64,000 nt of DNA from Sporosarcina sp. ACRSL (GCF_022346605.1 NZ_JAKRNT010000002.1:186001-250000); one strand, 5' to 3'. Counted from the first letter of the stretch, positions 9,688 through 20,533 are shown. The notes: generated from the letters alone by a model not told the origin. Numbers and translations: made by a program.

Positions 9688-9935
9688 CAAAAAAGCGTCC
9701 CTGTCCATAACTAGACAGAGACGCATTGAATGCGCGGTTCCACTCCGCTTGGAAGGAGGTACTCCTTCCCGCTTAACGCCTCTAACGCTGGCGATGCGTC
9801 CGGCCTACTTCTTCGTTCGGCACGGCACTCAAAGGGGCATTTCCACATCGCAGAGGTTCAGATCACTTGCAGCCGGTGGTGATCCTCTCTGGAGAACATG
9901 CGATGTATACTTCTCCTTATCAAAGCTTTCAATTC
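9688..9935 (-). promoter_or_regulatory. T-box riboswitch, probably tRNA-Cys specific
   Basis: On the minus strand, a stem I region with a UGC triplet at 9850-9852 is followed by the T-box sequence GGAGTGGAACCGCG (9732-9748) and a terminator hairpin GCGTCTCTGTC/GGACAGGGACGC with TTTTTT (9688-9726). The variable base of the TGGA bulge would pair with discriminator U73, which fits tRNA-Cys. The specifier position within stem I was judged by eye. It controls cysE-cysS and downstream genes. Confidence 0.93.
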
Positions 9936-9994
9936 TTTATTCCAATGTACGTCAATTGTACATCGATAATGCCTAAAGTCAACTAGAATCAATT

Positions 9995-10172
9995 TCGCCT
10001 AGGCGAAATTGCGTCCAGATTTTTATCGAGCTCGCTCGATAAACTCCCTTAAAAATCTGTGACATCCGCCGGAGGCTGACTTAATTCAGACAGGGTTTGA
10101 CCTCCCACTTAATCGAAGGTGTTTCGACCTTCATTCCTCCACGTACGGAAGTGAGTGACATCGGCTGAATTA
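9995..10172. repeat. Bacillales-type intergenic repeat element touching the gltX stop
   Basis: A hairpin-rich block between gltX and the cysteine T-box. It contains a perfect 22-bp palindrome (CAATTTCGCC/GGCGAAATTG around TA), an inverted repeat CAGATTTTT/AAAAATCTG enclosing TTTATCGAGC/GCTCGATAAA, and CTTAATTCAG near 10081 facing CTGAATTAAG at 10165-10174. The last arm includes the gltX stop codon. I remember similar sequences scattered through Bacillaceae genomes; that memory was not checked. Confidence 0.65.
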
Positions 10173-11633
10173 AGACTGCGCGAATTTCGACACACGCTCG
10201 ATTGTCTTTTCCTTACCGATCAATGCAATAGAATCCGGCAATTCAGGGCCGTGCGTCTGTCCGGTTGCGACAACGCGGATCGGCATGAACAAGTTCTTCC
10301 CTTTATGGCCCGTTTCCTTTTGCACCTCTTTGATCGCCGCTTTGATCGAAGCGGCATCAAATGATTCAAGCTCCGTCAATTTGCGTTGGAACGACGCCAT
10401 CACCTCAGGCACTTGTTCCCCAGCAAGGACTTCCTTGGATTGTTCATCATATTCAATATCATCGTTGAAGAATTGGGCGGTCAATTCGACAATTTCTGCA
10501 CCGTAGCTTAATTGCGCTTGATAGAGGGCGATTAATTTGTGCACCCAGTCGCGTTCCGCCTCCGTCATCTCTTTGCTAACTCGCCCTGCCGCCTGCAGAT
10601 GAGGCAACGTTAATTCGATCACTTCATCCAAGCTAAGCTTCTTCACGTATTGATTGTTCATCCAAGTCAGTTTCTGCTTGTCGAACATGGATGGCGATTT
10701 GGAAAGTCGGCTTTCGTCGAAAAGCTTGACCAGTTCATCATGTGTGAAGATCTCTTCTTCCCCACCCGGAGACCAACCGAGCAGTGCAAAGAAGTTGAAC
10801 ATCGCTTCCGGCAGATAGCCGAGATCCTTGTATTGGGAAATGAATTGGATAATCGATTCGTCTCGTTTCGACAGCTTCTTTCGCTCTTCATTGACAATTA
10901 ACGTCATATGCCCGAAACGTGGGTATTCCCATCCGAACACATCGTACACCATCAATTGTTTAGGTGTATTCGTCAAATGCTCTTCGCCACGGAAGACATG
11001 CGAAATTTTCATAAGATGATCGTCAATTACGACCGCGAAATTGTAAGTCGGAATGCCGTTCGCTTTGACGAGCACCCAATCGCCGACATCCTTCGATTCG
11101 AACGTCACTTCCCCGCGGACTAAATCATCCACTGTATACGTAACGTTTTCAGGGACACGCATCCGTATCGTATACGGCATGCCCGCAGCTTCCTTTTCAG
11201 CAACTTCTTCAGCTGTCAGATTGCGGCAAGTACCCGCATACATTGGTGCAGCAATGCCGGAAGCCTTCTGCTTTTCACGCTCCGCCTCCAGTTCCTCAGG
11301 CGTACAGAAACATTTATAGGCATGGCCTTTGTCCAGCATTTCCTGTGCATATTTCGTATACAGATCAAGGCGTTCCGTTTGGCGGTAAGGACCGTATTCC
11401 CCACCGACATCGACGGACTCGTCATGATGAATGCCGAGCCATTTCAAATTATCAAGCTGGGACAGTTCCCCCGCCTCAATATTCCGCTCCGTGTCGGTAT
11501 CTTCGATGCGGATGATGAATTTACCGCCGTGATGGCGCGCGAATAGGTAATTGAACAATGCTGTCCGGGCTCCGCCGATATGTAAATGGCCGGTCGGGCT
11601 CGGCGCATAACGTACACGTACTTCTGTTGTCAT
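10170..11633 (-). CDS. gltX: Glutamyl-tRNA synthetase
   Basis: A 487-residue class I synthetase, probably non-discriminating as in other Bacillales, charging tRNA-Glu (and tRNA-Gln for later amidation). The HIGH box is in [15 protein letters not shown], the KMSKS equivalent is KLSKRDES, and [11 protein letters not shown] is the Rossmann-fold signature. The start has GGAGATG upstream. Its stop lies in a repeat element, and a T-box separates it from cysE. Confidence 0.97.
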   Translation of the reverse strand: MTTEVRVRYAPSPTGHLHIGGARTALFNYLFARHHGGKFIIRIEDTDTERNIEAGELSQLDNLKWLGIHHDESVDVGGEYGPYRQTERLDLYTKYAQEMLDKGHAYKCFCTPEELEAEREKQKASGIAAPMYAGTCRNLTAEEVAEKEAAGMPYTIRMRVPENVTYTVDDLVRGEVTFESKDVGDWVLVKANGIPTYNFAVVIDDHLMKISHVFRGEEHLTNTPKQLMVYDVFGWEYPRFGHMTLIVNEERKKLSKRDESIIQFISQYKDLGYLPEAMFNFFALLGWSPGGEEEIFTHDELVKLFDESRLSKSPSMFDKQKLTWMNNQYVKKLSLDEVIELTLPHLQAAGRVSKEMTEAERDWVHKLIALYQAQLSYGAEIVELTAQFFNDDIEYDEQSKEVLAGEQVPEVMASFQRKLTELESFDAASIKAAIKEVQKETGHKGKNLFMPIRVVATGQTHGPELPDSIALIGKEKTIERVSKFAQS

Positions 11634-11687
11634 GTGAGTGCATCTCCGTTCTTGATAAATTCAAGTGTCATTTTATCATTGCTGCGT

Positions 11688-12179
11688 TCAATTTGAAAGG
11701 ACTCCATCTTTCAGGAGAAGGATTGTCGCCATCGAAGCGATCCCTTCTTCCCTACCGACGAATCCAAGCTTTTCAGTCGTCGTCGCCTTAACGTTCACTT
11801 GTGCTACATCCGCATTCAACAATTGTGCGATGCGGGCACGGATTGTTTCGATATGCGGCGCCATTTTAGGCTTTTGTGCCATGATCGTGCAATCGACATT
11901 GCCTAAACGGTATCCTTTCGACTCTACGATTTCCCACACTTTTTGAAGGAGCACCGCTGAATCCGCATCTTTGAAAGCCTCATCGGTATCTGGGAAGTGT
12001 CTGCCGATATCCCCTTCCCCGATTGCACCAAGCGCTGCATCGGTCACTGTATGCAAGAGGACATCCGCATCGGAATGCCCCGTCAATCCTTTTTCATATG
12101 GAATCGTAATGCCGCCGATAATCAATGGCCGCCCTTCTTCAAACTGATGTACATCAAACCCTTGTCCTATACGAATCAT
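11688..12179 (-). CDS. ispF: 2-C-methyl-D-erythritol 2,4-cyclodiphosphate synthase
   Basis: A 163-residue IspF of the non-mevalonate isoprenoid pathway. The N-terminal [13 protein letters not shown] supplies zinc ligands D and H, and [20 protein letters not shown] is the family signature. It forms a trimer in the cytosol. Its ATG overlaps the ispD stop by 4 bp, so the consecutive pathway genes are coupled. Confidence 0.97.
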   Translation of the reverse strand: MIRIGQGFDVHQFEEGRPLIIGGITIPYEKGLTGHSDADVLLHTVTDAALGAIGEGDIGRHFPDTDEAFKDADSAVLLQKVWEIVESKGYRLGNVDCTIMAQKPKMAPHIETIRARIAQLLNADVAQVNVKATTTEKLGFVGREEGIASMATILLLKDGVLSN

Positions 12180-12877
12180 GAGAAATCCTCCTGCTGTCTC
12201 TGTTTCAAGAGGACCTCGCCAAATAGCAGGTCCTCCTTCGTCGTCATTTTAACATTATCATACGTACTTTCTACAACTCTCACTGGATGACCGAGCCGTT
12301 CCACGATCATCGATTCATCCGTCCCGAGGAACCCTTCCGCTTCGGCTTTCTCAGACGCTTCCTTCAGAAGTTCATAGCGGAATGCTTGTGGCGTTTGGAT
12401 TGCCCAAAGCTTCGATCGATCTACTGTTTCTTCAACGAGACCGTCTGGCGCAAATTTCATCGTATCCTTCACTTGGACACCTGCAATTGCGGCACCAAAC
12501 CTTTGAGCAACGTCGACAAGCTCATGGATCACATCCCGTTTAATGAAAGGCCTTGCCGCATCATGCACGAGAACGATTCCTCCCGACTGATGCGCACGGA
12601 TGCAAGCTGCCACACTTTGCTGCCTCTCCGCCCCGCCTTCGACGAGTGCCACCACTTTCGTAATGCCGAAACGGTGCAGCATCTCTTCAATTTCCTGCTT
12701 TTCTTCCCCTTTGATGGAAAGAATCATACCCGAGCAAGCTGGATCTTGTTCAAATACATCCAACGTATGCATGAGAATCGGCTTGCCCGCCATTTCTAAA
12801 AACAGCTTGTTGAATCCGGCACCCATACGCCGGCCTCTCCCCGCTGCAGGGAGCATGACTGTATATGTGTTCATCAT
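12176..12877 (-). CDS. ispD: 2-C-methyl-D-erythritol 4-phosphate cytidylyltransferase
   Basis: A 233-residue cytidylyltransferase of the MEP pathway. The nucleotide-binding [20 protein letters not shown] and the [12 protein letters not shown] motif are clear. Two ATG codons lie in tandem at the start (12877 and 12874); GAGGAA is slightly better spaced for the second. It follows yacL by about 20 bp and overlaps ispF. Confidence 0.96.
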   Translation of the reverse strand: MMNTYTVMLPAAGRGRRMGAGFNKLFLEMAGKPILMHTLDVFEQDPACSGMILSIKGEEKQEIEEMLHRFGITKVVALVEGGAERQQSVAACIRAHQSGGIVLVHDAARPFIKRDVIHELVDVAQRFGAAIAGVQVKDTMKFAPDGLVEETVDRSKLWAIQTPQAFRYELLKEASEKAEAEGFLGTDESMIVERLGHPVRVVESTYDNVKMTTKEDLLFGEVLLKQRQQEDFS

Positions 12878-12896
12878 CGTTCCTCGGCTTTCTTCA

Positions 12897-14003
12897 TCAA
12901 TAAGCTTTGGCGGTTTTGCCGTTCTTCGGCTTCGCGAAGATCATCCGACCTGCAGAAGTTTGCAAGACGCTCGTAACGATGACATCGATTGCATTGCCGA
13001 TATGGTTTCTGCCATCTTCAATGACGATCATCGTCCCATCGTCTAAATAGGCAACGCCTTGATTATGCTCTTTCCCGTCCTTAATGACGACGACATGCAT
13101 CTCCTCGCCAGGGATGACGACAGGCTTCACCGCATTCGCCAAATCATTGATGTTCAATACGGCAACACCATGCAAGTCTGCCACTTTGTTTAAATTAAAA
13201 TCATTTGTCATAACGAGACCATTCATGCTTTTCGCTAGACGGACAAGTTTCAAGTCGACTTCCGCAACATCCGCGAAATCTTCGTCTGTAATCAAAATAC
13301 TCGGTCCGTCATCCGTCTGCAACCGCTTTAACACATCCAGACCGCGTCTTCCTTTCGTACGCTTCAGTGAATCGGATGAATCCGCAATATGCTGAAGCTC
13401 TGTCAACACAAATTGCGGGACGACGAGAACCCCTTCCAAGAAGCCGGTTGAAGCGATATCCGCAATCCTTCCATCAATGATGACGCTCGTATCTAATATC
13501 TTATGGAACTTAGCATCCTCCGGAAGATTCGCAGCTTCCGCACCATCCTTCTTTTTCGGATTAGCATTCTTTGCAGCGAAAACCGCTTGAGAAAACTCCT
13601 CACGTTTTTTGAATCCGACTTGGAAACCGAGATATCCGAGAAGAATGGAAAGCACAACTGGCAGCACTGAAGTAATAAACGGAATTTCAAGTGCGCTTAG
13701 TCCGAAACTGGCAAGAAAAGCAACAAGCAATCCTACCATCAAACCAATGGTTCCGAACAACAAATCGAAAATCGGCGCCTTCAGCAGGCGGTCTTCCATC
13801 CATTTAATAAAATTCACGATTGGGTCCGCAATGAAAAGGCTTAACAAATATAGCACAATCGCTCCTAGGACAGCAGCTACGTAAGGATTGTCGATCATCG
13901 GCTTTGAAGTAAAAGAAGATAAAGTGAATAAATACGGTAAAAATAATACGCCGAGCGTTCCTCCGATTAGCAGCAATCCAAATTGAACCACTCTTTTTAA
14001 CAT
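12897..14003 (-). CDS. PIN/TRAM-domain membrane protein (YacL type)
   Basis: A 368-residue protein with four N-terminal membrane segments (about residues 7-27, 40-60, 80-105, 110-130), a PIN-like domain beginning ILDTSVIIDGRIADIA with acidic residues ITDEDFADVAEVD and VMTNDFNLNKVA, and a C-terminal TRAM-like domain (PGEEMHVVVIKDGKEHNQG). Family members are putative membrane-bound nucleases of unproven function. ATG 14003 has GGAGGTGTTCAAC upstream. disA does not separate it from radA. Confidence 0.9.
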   Translation of the reverse strand: MLKRVVQFGLLLIGGTLGVLFLPYLFTLSSFTSKPMIDNPYVAAVLGAIVLYLLSLFIADPIVNFIKWMEDRLLKAPIFDLLFGTIGLMVGLLVAFLASFGLSALEIPFITSVLPVVLSILLGYLGFQVGFKKREEFSQAVFAAKNANPKKKDGAEAANLPEDAKFHKILDTSVIIDGRIADIASTGFLEGVLVVPQFVLTELQHIADSSDSLKRTKGRRGLDVLKRLQTDDGPSILITDEDFADVAEVDLKLVRLAKSMNGLVMTNDFNLNKVADLHGVAVLNINDLANAVKPVVIPGEEMHVVVIKDGKEHNQGVAYLDDGTMIVIEDGRNHIGNAIDVIVTSVLQTSAGRMIFAKPKNGKTAKAY

Positions 14004-14137
14004 GTTGAACACCTCCATTTCGTTACTTTAACTATACACCTTTTCCATTCACTACACTGTTCTAAACAATCAAATCCGATTGTTTGCAGACAAGTATAGG
14101 ACAACTACAACAGCGCTGAAGTTCCGAGATAAGTAAA

Positions 14138-14169
14138 ATCGGGAAATTGGGACTTCCTACGAAAGTCCC
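14138..14169 (-). terminator. Weak hairpin downstream of radA
   Basis: A 7-bp perfect stem (GGGACTT/AAGTCCC, 14149-14169) with a moderately T-rich tail on the minus strand. It lies between radA and yacL, where disA is found in B. subtilis. The rest of this 210-bp gap shows no coding remnant that I could recognise. Confidence 0.4.
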
Positions 14170-14213
14170 ACCCTATTTACCATACCCATCCCATACATGC
14201 TACTATGCACTTT

Positions 14214-15584
14214 TTACGAAAATGCAATGTTTAATGCTTCACTTATCGTTTCGACACCGACGACTTGAATCCCTTCCGGAAAATCCCAACCGCCGATATT
14301 CGAGGATGGAATCACCGCCTTTTCAAAGCCGAGTTTCGCCGCCTCCGTCACGCGCTGTTCAATTCGGGAAACGCGGCGCACCTCACCCGTCAGCCCGACT
14401 TCTCCAATGAAGCAGTCTGTCGCTCCCGCAGCAGCGTCCCGGTAACTGGAAACGATACTTACGAGGACCGCCAAATCGATTGCAGGCTCGTCAAGCTTTA
14501 CGCCGCCAGCGACTTTAATATAGGCGTCTTGCGCTTGCAGAAGCATCCCCATCCGTTTCTCAAGAACGGCCATGAGAAGGGAGACGCGGTTCTGATCAAT
14601 TCCGGTCGCCATCCGCTTTGGATAGTTAAAACTCGACGGTGTCACAAGTGCCTGGATTTCAACGAGGATCGGTCGGGTCCCTTCCATCGAAGCTACAACA
14701 GTCGACCCCGCACCGCCTTGCGACCTTTCTCGCAGGAATAATTCGGACGGGTTCAGTACTTCCTTCAACCCCGACTGCAGCATTTCGAAGATCGCGATTT
14801 CATTCGTTGAACCAAAGCGGTTTTTTACACTACGCAAGATCCGGTACGTATGGTGACGCTCCCCTTCAAAATAGAGGACAGTATCCACCATATGCTCGAG
14901 GAGGCGCGGACCTGCAATTTGTCCGTCTTTTGTCACATGTCCGACGATGAAAATAGCGATATTTTGCGTCTTTGCAATTCTCATCAGTTCTGCTGTACAT
15001 TCCCGTACTTGCGATACACTTCCCGGTGCCGAAGTCACTTCGGGATGGTGAATCGTCTGGATGGAGTCGGCAATGACAAACCTTGGTTTTACGTCATTGA
15101 TCGTCTCATGAATTCTCGCAAGATCCGTTTCTGCGTAGATGAACAGCTCGTCAGATGCAACACCGAGACGTTCGGCACGCAGCTTCGTTTGTCTGATGGA
15201 CTCCTCGCCTGATATGTACAGGACACGCTGTTTTTGATTCGCAAGGAGTGACGATACTTGCAAAAGCAGCGTCGATTTTCCGATGCCCGGATCTCCTCCG
15301 ATCAACACGAGCGAGCCGGGGACAATTCCACCACCGAGCACCCGGTTCAGTTCCTCGAGCTCTGTTTTAACTCTCGGCTCTTCCATCGTTTCGATCGAAC
15401 TGATCGGCATTGCTTTTTGTTGAACAGTTTCTGTATGCTGGAAAGCACCGCGTGGACCTTTGCTGACAATCTCAACTTCCTCATCCATCGTATTCCATTG
15501 ACCGCAGCCAGGACATCTACCCATCCACTTCGGCGATTCATAGCCACAGTCCCTGCACATGAACTTCGTTTTCTTCTTCGCCAT
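14214..15584 (-). CDS. radA: DNA repair protein RadA (Sms)
   Basis: A 456-residue RecA-like helicase that processes recombination intermediates. The zinc finger [19 protein letters not shown] is at the N terminus, Walker A is [10 protein letters not shown], the RadA-specific KNRFGSTNE follows, and a Lon-like C-terminal domain contains [23 protein letters not shown] 15584 has GGAGGTAAAG upstream and is preferred over 15596. It follows clpC after a hairpin. Confidence 0.96.
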   Translation of the reverse strand: MAKKKTKFMCRDCGYESPKWMGRCPGCGQWNTMDEEVEIVSKGPRGAFQHTETVQQKAMPISSIETMEEPRVKTELEELNRVLGGGIVPGSLVLIGGDPGIGKSTLLLQVSSLLANQKQRVLYISGEESIRQTKLRAERLGVASDELFIYAETDLARIHETINDVKPRFVIADSIQTIHHPEVTSAPGSVSQVRECTAELMRIAKTQNIAIFIVGHVTKDGQIAGPRLLEHMVDTVLYFEGERHHTYRILRSVKNRFGSTNEIAIFEMLQSGLKEVLNPSELFLRERSQGGAGSTVVASMEGTRPILVEIQALVTPSSFNYPKRMATGIDQNRVSLLMAVLEKRMGMLLQAQDAYIKVAGGVKLDEPAIDLAVLVSIVSSYRDAAAGATDCFIGEVGLTGEVRRVSRIEQRVTEAAKLGFEKAVIPSSNIGGWDFPEGIQVVGVETISEALNIAFS

Positions 15585-15609
15585 CTTTACCTCCATATAC
15601 GAAAAGGAC

Positions 15610-15650
15610 AGCCCACCCGCGTAGATAGCAAACTCTACGGGAGGGCCATC
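15610..15650 (-). terminator. Hairpin between clpC and radA
   Basis: On the minus strand GGCCCTCCCGTAGA pairs imperfectly with TCTACGCGGGTGGGCT and is followed by CCTTTTC. It lies in the 69 bp between clpC and radA and may attenuate read-through from the stress-inducible clpC promoter. Confidence 0.6.
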
Positions 15651-15653
15651 CTA

Positions 15654-18101
15654 TTATTGTTTTTCTGCTACTGGAACGCGATCCGTTTTCACTACGAACT
15701 CGCCATCCTCTACATCGACAATAACTTTGCCGCCAGTCAGAACCGTTCCGCTCAACAGCTCTTCCGATAGACGGTCTTCAACATGCTTTTGCAAAGCGCG
15801 GCGCAACGGACGTGCACCGTAATCCGGATCGTAACCTTCTTCAGAAATTTTCATTTTCGCCTCATCAGTCAATTCGAGCGTAATATCCTGCTCCGCTAGA
15901 CGCTTCGTCAACTCGTTCGACATGAGGGAAACGATTTCTCTCAAGTGCTCCTTCTCTAGCGAGTGGAAGACGATCATTTCATCAACACGGTTCAAGAACT
16001 CAGGACGGAATGCTTTTTTCAAAGCATCTAGCATATTCGATTTCATGCCTTCGTAATCCTGATCTCCATCATTCAAATTGAAACCGACATAACGATTTTT
16101 CTTCAATGTTTCCGCTCCGACGTTTGACGTCATAATAACGACCGTGTTACGGAAATCTACCGTGCGACCTTTTGAATCCGTCAATCTTCCATCCTCAAGA
16201 ACTTGCAAGAGAATATTGAAGACATCCGGATGCGCCTTTTCAATTTCATCGAGTAAGACGACGGAGTACGGCTTTCTGCGAACTTTTTCGGTCAACTGCC
16301 CGCCTTCATCGTAACCGACATATCCAGGAGGTGAACCGACAAGACGTGATGTCGCATGTTTTTCCATATACTCGGACATGTCAATTCGAATCATCGCATC
16401 TTCGTCTCCGAACATCGCTTCCGCTAGCGCTCTTGCAAGCTCGGTTTTCCCGACACCTGTAGGTCCGAGGAAAATGAAAGAACCAATTGGACGCTTCGGA
16501 TCCTTCAATCCTGCACGCGCTCTTCGAATCGCCCTAGAAATGGCGGTTACCGCTTCTTTTTGCCCGATGACACGTTCATGCAGAAGCTCTTCCATGTTCA
16601 ACAGTTTTGCGGTTTCGGTTTCCGCGATTTTGGCAACCGGAATTCCAGTCCACATCGCGACAACTTCTGCAATGTCGTTTACTGTCACTTCCGATTCCTT
16701 TTTCCCTTGTTTCTCTTTCCATTCTGTCTTCGTTGTTTCGAGCTCTTCTTTCATTTTCTGCTCTTTATCGCGGAATGAAGCAGCCTTTTCGAATTCCTGG
16801 CTTTGCACCGCGGCATTCTTTTCGTGGCGGATCGCCTCTAGTTTCGCTTCGAGCTCCTTCAAATTTGGAGGCGTCGTATAGGAGCGTAGACGTACTTTTG
16901 ATCCCGCTTCATCGATCAAGTCGATCGCTTTATCCGGTAAGAAACGATCTGAAATGTACCGATCCGACATTTTTGCCGCTGCCTCGATTGCTTCATCCGT
17001 AATTTTCACACGGTGATGCGCCTCATATCGATCGCGTAAGCCTTTAATGATCAAAATCGTTTCTTCCACAGTCGGTTCGTCGACTTGGATCGGTTGGAAA
17101 CGTCTTTCGAGCGCCGCATCTTTCTCGATATATTTACGGTATTCATCAAGTGTTGTAGCACCGATGCATTGCAATTCTCCACGTGCTAGAGACGGCTTCA
17201 AAATATTCGAAGCATCGATCGCTCCTTCAGCTCCGCCAGCTCCGATCAACGTATGCAATTCATCAATGAATAGAATAATATTGCCTGCTTGACGGATTTC
17301 TTCCATCACTTTTTTCATGCGATCCTCGAATTCACCACGGTATTTCGTTCCGGCGACGACTGTCCCCATATCGAGCGTCATAACGCGTTTATCGCGGAGA
17401 ATTTCAGGTACTTCATTATTGACGATTTGAAGTGCAAGCCCTTCAGCAATGGCAGTTTTACCGACACCCGGCTCCCCGATCAACACAGGGTTGTTCTTCG
17501 TACGGCGTGCCAACACTTCAATGACGCGAGTAATTTCCTTGCTGCGGCCGATGACCGGGTCAAGCGTTCCTTCACGTGCCACTTCAGTCAAATCGCGAGC
17601 AAGGCTGTCGAGCGTTGGCGTCGAAGCGGAGGATGAAGTTCCTTGCGTGCCGACGGAGTTATCATTGCTTCCGAGCAATTGCAGGACTTGCTGTCTCGCA
17701 CGGTTCAAGCTGACACCGGCATTATTCAATACGCGAGCCGCGACACCTTCCCCTTCACGGATGAGCGCCAACAAAATATGCTCAGTGCCGATATAGGAAT
17801 GGCCTAGTTTACGTGATTCATCGACAGAAAGCTCAATGACTTTTTTTGCTCTTGGCGTGTAATGCACAATCGGCCCGACTTCTTTCGATCCGGAACCGAC
17901 GAGGCTTTCCACCCCTTTTTCAATCGTTTCGAAGCTGACGTCGATCGCTTCCAATGCTTTCGCAGCGATGCCGCCGCCTTCTCGTATGAGTCCCAATAAA
18001 ATATGCTCAGTGCCGATGGATTCATGTTTTAATCTGATCGCTTCTTCTTGTGCAAGCTGAAGGACTTTTTGAGCCCGCTGTGTAAAACGATTGAACATCA
18101 T
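15654..18101 (-). CDS. clpC: ATP-dependent Clp protease ATPase subunit ClpC
   Basis: An 815-residue HSP100 unfoldase that feeds ClpP and, with McsB, degrades arginine-phosphorylated proteins. The N-domain double repeat ([20 protein letters not shown]), first AAA module ([15 protein letters not shown] near residue 210), coiled M domain, and second AAA module ([19 protein letters not shown]) are complete. It starts MMF, as in B. subtilis, after GGAGAGG. A promoter with a CtsR box lies upstream, so it can be made independently of ctsR-mcsA-mcsB. Confidence 0.98.
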   Translation of the reverse strand: MMFNRFTQRAQKVLQLAQEEAIRLKHESIGTEHILLGLIREGGGIAAKALEAIDVSFETIEKGVESLVGSGSKEVGPIVHYTPRAKKVIELSVDESRKLGHSYIGTEHILLALIREGEGVAARVLNNAGVSLNRARQQVLQLLGSNDNSVGTQGTSSSASTPTLDSLARDLTEVAREGTLDPVIGRSKEITRVIEVLARRTKNNPVLIGEPGVGKTAIAEGLALQIVNNEVPEILRDKRVMTLDMGTVVAGTKYRGEFEDRMKKVMEEIRQAGNIILFIDELHTLIGAGGAEGAIDASNILKPSLARGELQCIGATTLDEYRKYIEKDAALERRFQPIQVDEPTVEETILIIKGLRDRYEAHHRVKITDEAIEAAAKMSDRYISDRFLPDKAIDLIDEAGSKVRLRSYTTPPNLKELEAKLEAIRHEKNAAVQSQEFEKAASFRDKEQKMKEELETTKTEWKEKQGKKESEVTVNDIAEVVAMWTGIPVAKIAETETAKLLNMEELLHERVIGQKEAVTAISRAIRRARAGLKDPKRPIGSFIFLGPTGVGKTELARALAEAMFGDEDAMIRIDMSEYMEKHATSRLVGSPPGYVGYDEGGQLTEKVRRKPYSVVLLDEIEKAHPDVFNILLQVLEDGRLTDSKGRTVDFRNTVVIMTSNVGAETLKKNRYVGFNLNDGDQDYEGMKSNMLDALKKAFRPEFLNRVDEMIVFHSLEKEHLREIVSLMSNELTKRLAEQDITLELTDEAKMKISEEGYDPDYGARPLRRALQKHVEDRLSEELLSGTVLTGGKVIVDVEDGEFVVKTDRVPVAEKQ

Positions 18102-18223
18102 ATACTTTCCTCTCCTTCTATAATAACGTCTATCCCTATTCCATACTGATGAAAGAATGGAATAGGAGTTCCTCTTACTCTATTCCAATGGACGTTGAAG
18201 CAATCCAATCAAAACAAATTGAC

Positions 18224-18271
18224 TTTGACCATCTTTGACGTAAGTATAATGAATCGAATATTCCCTTGCAA
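18224..18271 (-). promoter_or_regulatory. clpC promoter with CtsR operator
   Basis: On the minus strand TTGCAA (18266-18271) and TATACT (18243-18248) are separated by 17 bp. A CtsR box CGTCAAA-GAT-GGTCAAA (18224-18240) overlaps the expected start site. The approximately 120-nt leader that follows contains GGAATAG/CTATTCC inverted repeats (18160-18187). Confidence 0.88.
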
Positions 18272-18280
18272 AAAAATTGC

Positions 18281-19363
18281 TCATTCTTCTTTGTTTTTTT
18301 CTTTAGATTGCTGCTCCGACCGCAAACGCTCCCGGAACAGATTCGCTCGGAATATATCCCGTTCCTCTGCCGTTAATTCTGAGCCGGCATATTGTTGAAG
18401 AAAACCTGGCTGCATGAAAATCATCAATTCATTCAAGATGGACATGTCTACATCTTCGATAATGCCGAGATCGATGCCGAGACGGACGTCCGATAAACAG
18501 CGGGCCGCTTCCCCCGAAGGTAGCAATCTTGCGTATGAAATCGTGCCGAGTGAACGGAATAATTTGTTTTCCAGTGCAATACGGGATTTGGAAAGGAGAA
18601 TTTCACGTGAACGTCTTTCATGCGCAATAAGCCGCAACGCCACATTTTTCAAATCAGAAAGGATCTCTTTCTCCGGTTTGCCCAAAGTTGTCTGATTTGA
18701 AACTTGATAAATATTGCCCGGCGCTTCCGTTCCTTCCCCGTAGCTGCCTCTAACGACCATACCAAGCCTGGATATCGCAGGGATGATTCGCTCGATCTGC
18801 TTTGTAATTGTCAATGCAGGCAAGTGCATCATCACTGACGCTCGCATTCCCGTACCCGTATTTGAAGGACAGCTTGTCAAGTAGCCGTAATCCTCGTCGA
18901 AGGCATAGGGAAGTTTATTTTCTAAATAGTTATCAACGGAGTCCGCATGCTCATAGGCACTTTCCAGCTGGAAGCCTGGATAGATGCATTGAATGCGGAT
19001 ATGATCCTCTTCGTTCACCATGATGCTCAACGTCTCGTCTTCCGATAAGATGACCGCCCCATGGCGTTTGACGTCCGTCAATTGCGGACTGACCAAATGC
19101 TTCTCTACGAGCACTTGCCGTTCAAGCGCCGGTAGTTCAGACATCTTCATATAGGCATACCCTTTTCCGTCGGAAGTAAGCAAGGCGGCCGCAACTTGCG
19201 AGTCGACTCTTTGCGCCTCGTCAGTCGTGAACGCAATCGGGAATCGATATCCCCGTAAATTGCGGGCCAATCGGATTCTCGTTGACATGACGATATCCGA
19301 ATGCTCTCCATGAGACGTCATCCACCCTGTAACGTTGGCTCTCATGAATTTATTGATTGACAT
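18281..19363 (-). CDS. mcsB: Protein arginine kinase McsB
   Basis: A 360-residue kinase of the phosphagen-kinase fold that phosphorylates arginine residues and marks proteins for ClpCP; it also inactivates CtsR. The motif STRIRLARNLRGYRFP and the active-site region TSCPSNTGTGMRASVMMHLP are present. I chose ATG 19363, with GGAGGTG upstream, over 19387. It overlaps mcsA by 14 bp. Confidence 0.95.
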   Translation of the reverse strand: MSINKFMRANVTGWMTSHGEHSDIVMSTRIRLARNLRGYRFPIAFTTDEAQRVDSQVAAALLTSDGKGYAYMKMSELPALERQVLVEKHLVSPQLTDVKRHGAVILSEDETLSIMVNEEDHIRIQCIYPGFQLESAYEHADSVDNYLENKLPYAFDEDYGYLTSCPSNTGTGMRASVMMHLPALTITKQIERIIPAISRLGMVVRGSYGEGTEAPGNIYQVSNQTTLGKPEKEILSDLKNVALRLIAHERRSREILLSKSRIALENKLFRSLGTISYARLLPSGEAARCLSDVRLGIDLGIIEDVDMSILNELMIFMQPGFLQQYAGSELTAEERDIFRANLFRERLRSEQQSKEKNKEE

Positions 19364-19916
19364 CGCTGCCTGCACCTCCATTGCCACATTCCGTCAAACG
19401 TTCCTTCAACGCATTCGCTTCGTCCCTTAATGCGGCCGCATCCTCAAAACGTTCCGTCTCGATGGCCTCTTGCATTTTCAATCGAATTTCCTCGATTTTC
19501 TTTTTCAAGGCAAACCGTTCGTTGAAGGACTCCGGCAATTTTCCGACATGCGTCGTATGTCCGTTATGGAGTTTACTAAAAATACGTGGCAAGTAGTCTC
19601 GGAACGAGTCGTAGCAAGTCGAACAACCGAATTTGCCGATGTCGAGGAATTTCTTGAACGTCAATTGGCAGTCAGGGCATTTTGGCCCTTCCGTTTTGCT
19701 TTCCCTCGACTGTTGGAAAGGCTGAACCGATTCGCTCCCGCCGAACCAATGAGAAAGGAATTGTTGAATCGACAACGGTTCCTGACTCGGGTCGAATTGA
19801 AACATTTGTGTTTGGAACGCGCATTTCTCACAAAGATGACGTTCCGTAGTTTCGCCCATGCTTCCTTGAGTAAAAATCACGGTAGCCGGCCGTTCTTTGC
19901 AATTGTCGCATTGCAT
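19350..19916 (-). CDS. mcsA: McsA, activator of McsB
   Basis: A 188-residue zinc-binding protein with four CXXC pairs (CDNC, CEKC, CPDC, CSTC) and a C-terminal UVR-like coiled segment (KMQEAIETERFEDAAALRDE). It activates the McsB kinase. ATG 19916 has GAGGTG at good spacing; an in-frame GTG at 19925 overlaps that site. It lies between ctsR and mcsB in the standard four-gene stress operon. Confidence 0.93.
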   Translation of the reverse strand: MQCDNCKERPATVIFTQGSMGETTERHLCEKCAFQTQMFQFDPSQEPLSIQQFLSHWFGGSESVQPFQQSRESKTEGPKCPDCQLTFKKFLDIGKFGCSTCYDSFRDYLPRIFSKLHNGHTTHVGKLPESFNERFALKKKIEEIRLKMQEAIETERFEDAAALRDEANALKERLTECGNGGAGSDVNQ

Positions 19917-19942
19917 AATCTGCACCTCGTATTCGTTGAATT

Positions 19943-20413
19943 CTATTCAAGCTGCTTGTAGATGAGGGTTTTGAGCATCGCCTGCAAGATCCGTGCCCTG
20001 ATTATGTCGCGCTCGGGCACCGGGTAGTGCAATGTTGTCCGGTCGACCGCAGCGAGGATGAGTCTCGATTCCCTCTCCGAAATGACATCCTCTTTCAATA
20101 GTCTGTAGACGATGCCCTCTGCCATCGAGTAGGTTGCGCCTTGTTGGATTCCTTCTAAAATATGTTCGATTAATTCTTTATGCGAATTTGTCTGGACGCG
20201 ATAAATGCGGATATATCCCCCGCCTCCCCGTTTGGATTCGACGGCATATCCACGTTCAACGGTGAATCGTGTGTTAATGACGTAATTGATTTGCGATGGG
20301 ACGCATTGAAATTTCTCCGCCACTTCACTTCGTTTGATTTCCACTGCCCCACTATCTTCTTTTTCGATAATCGCCTTTAAATACCCTTCAATAATGTCGG
20401 AAATGTTTCGCAT
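19943..20413 (-). CDS. ctsR: Transcriptional repressor CtsR
   Basis: A 156-residue class III heat-shock repressor. The winged helix is intact: AEKFQCVPSQINYVINTRFT and the glycine-rich wing KRGGGGYIRI, which includes the heat-sensing tetraglycine. It represses ctsR-mcsAB-clpC at heptad-repeat operators. ATG 20413 with AAGAGGTG upstream is preferred. A CtsR box lies 38 bp before the start, so it is autoregulated. Confidence 0.97.
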   Translation of the reverse strand: MRNISDIIEGYLKAIIEKEDSGAVEIKRSEVAEKFQCVPSQINYVINTRFTVERGYAVESKRGGGGYIRIYRVQTNSHKELIEHILEGIQQGATYSMAEGIVYRLLKEDVISERESRLILAAVDRTTLHYPVPERDIIRARILQAMLKTLIYKQLE

Positions 20414-20450
20414 GATGTCACCTCTTTTCATCCGTTACTAAGTCACTGAC

Positions 20451-20499
20451 TTTGACTATCTTTGACTTAATTGTACATGAAAATACATCGTGCACGCAA
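20451..20499 (-). promoter_or_regulatory. ctsR promoter with CtsR operator
   Basis: On the minus strand TTGCGT (20494-20499) and TACAAT (20470-20475) are 18 bp apart. The CtsR box AGTCAAA-GAT-AGTCAAA (20451-20467) lies immediately downstream of the -10 box, over the likely transcription start. Confidence 0.85.
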
Positions 20500-20533
20500 T
20501 TGAAATGCAATTTATCGTTCACTTGATAGCGGG

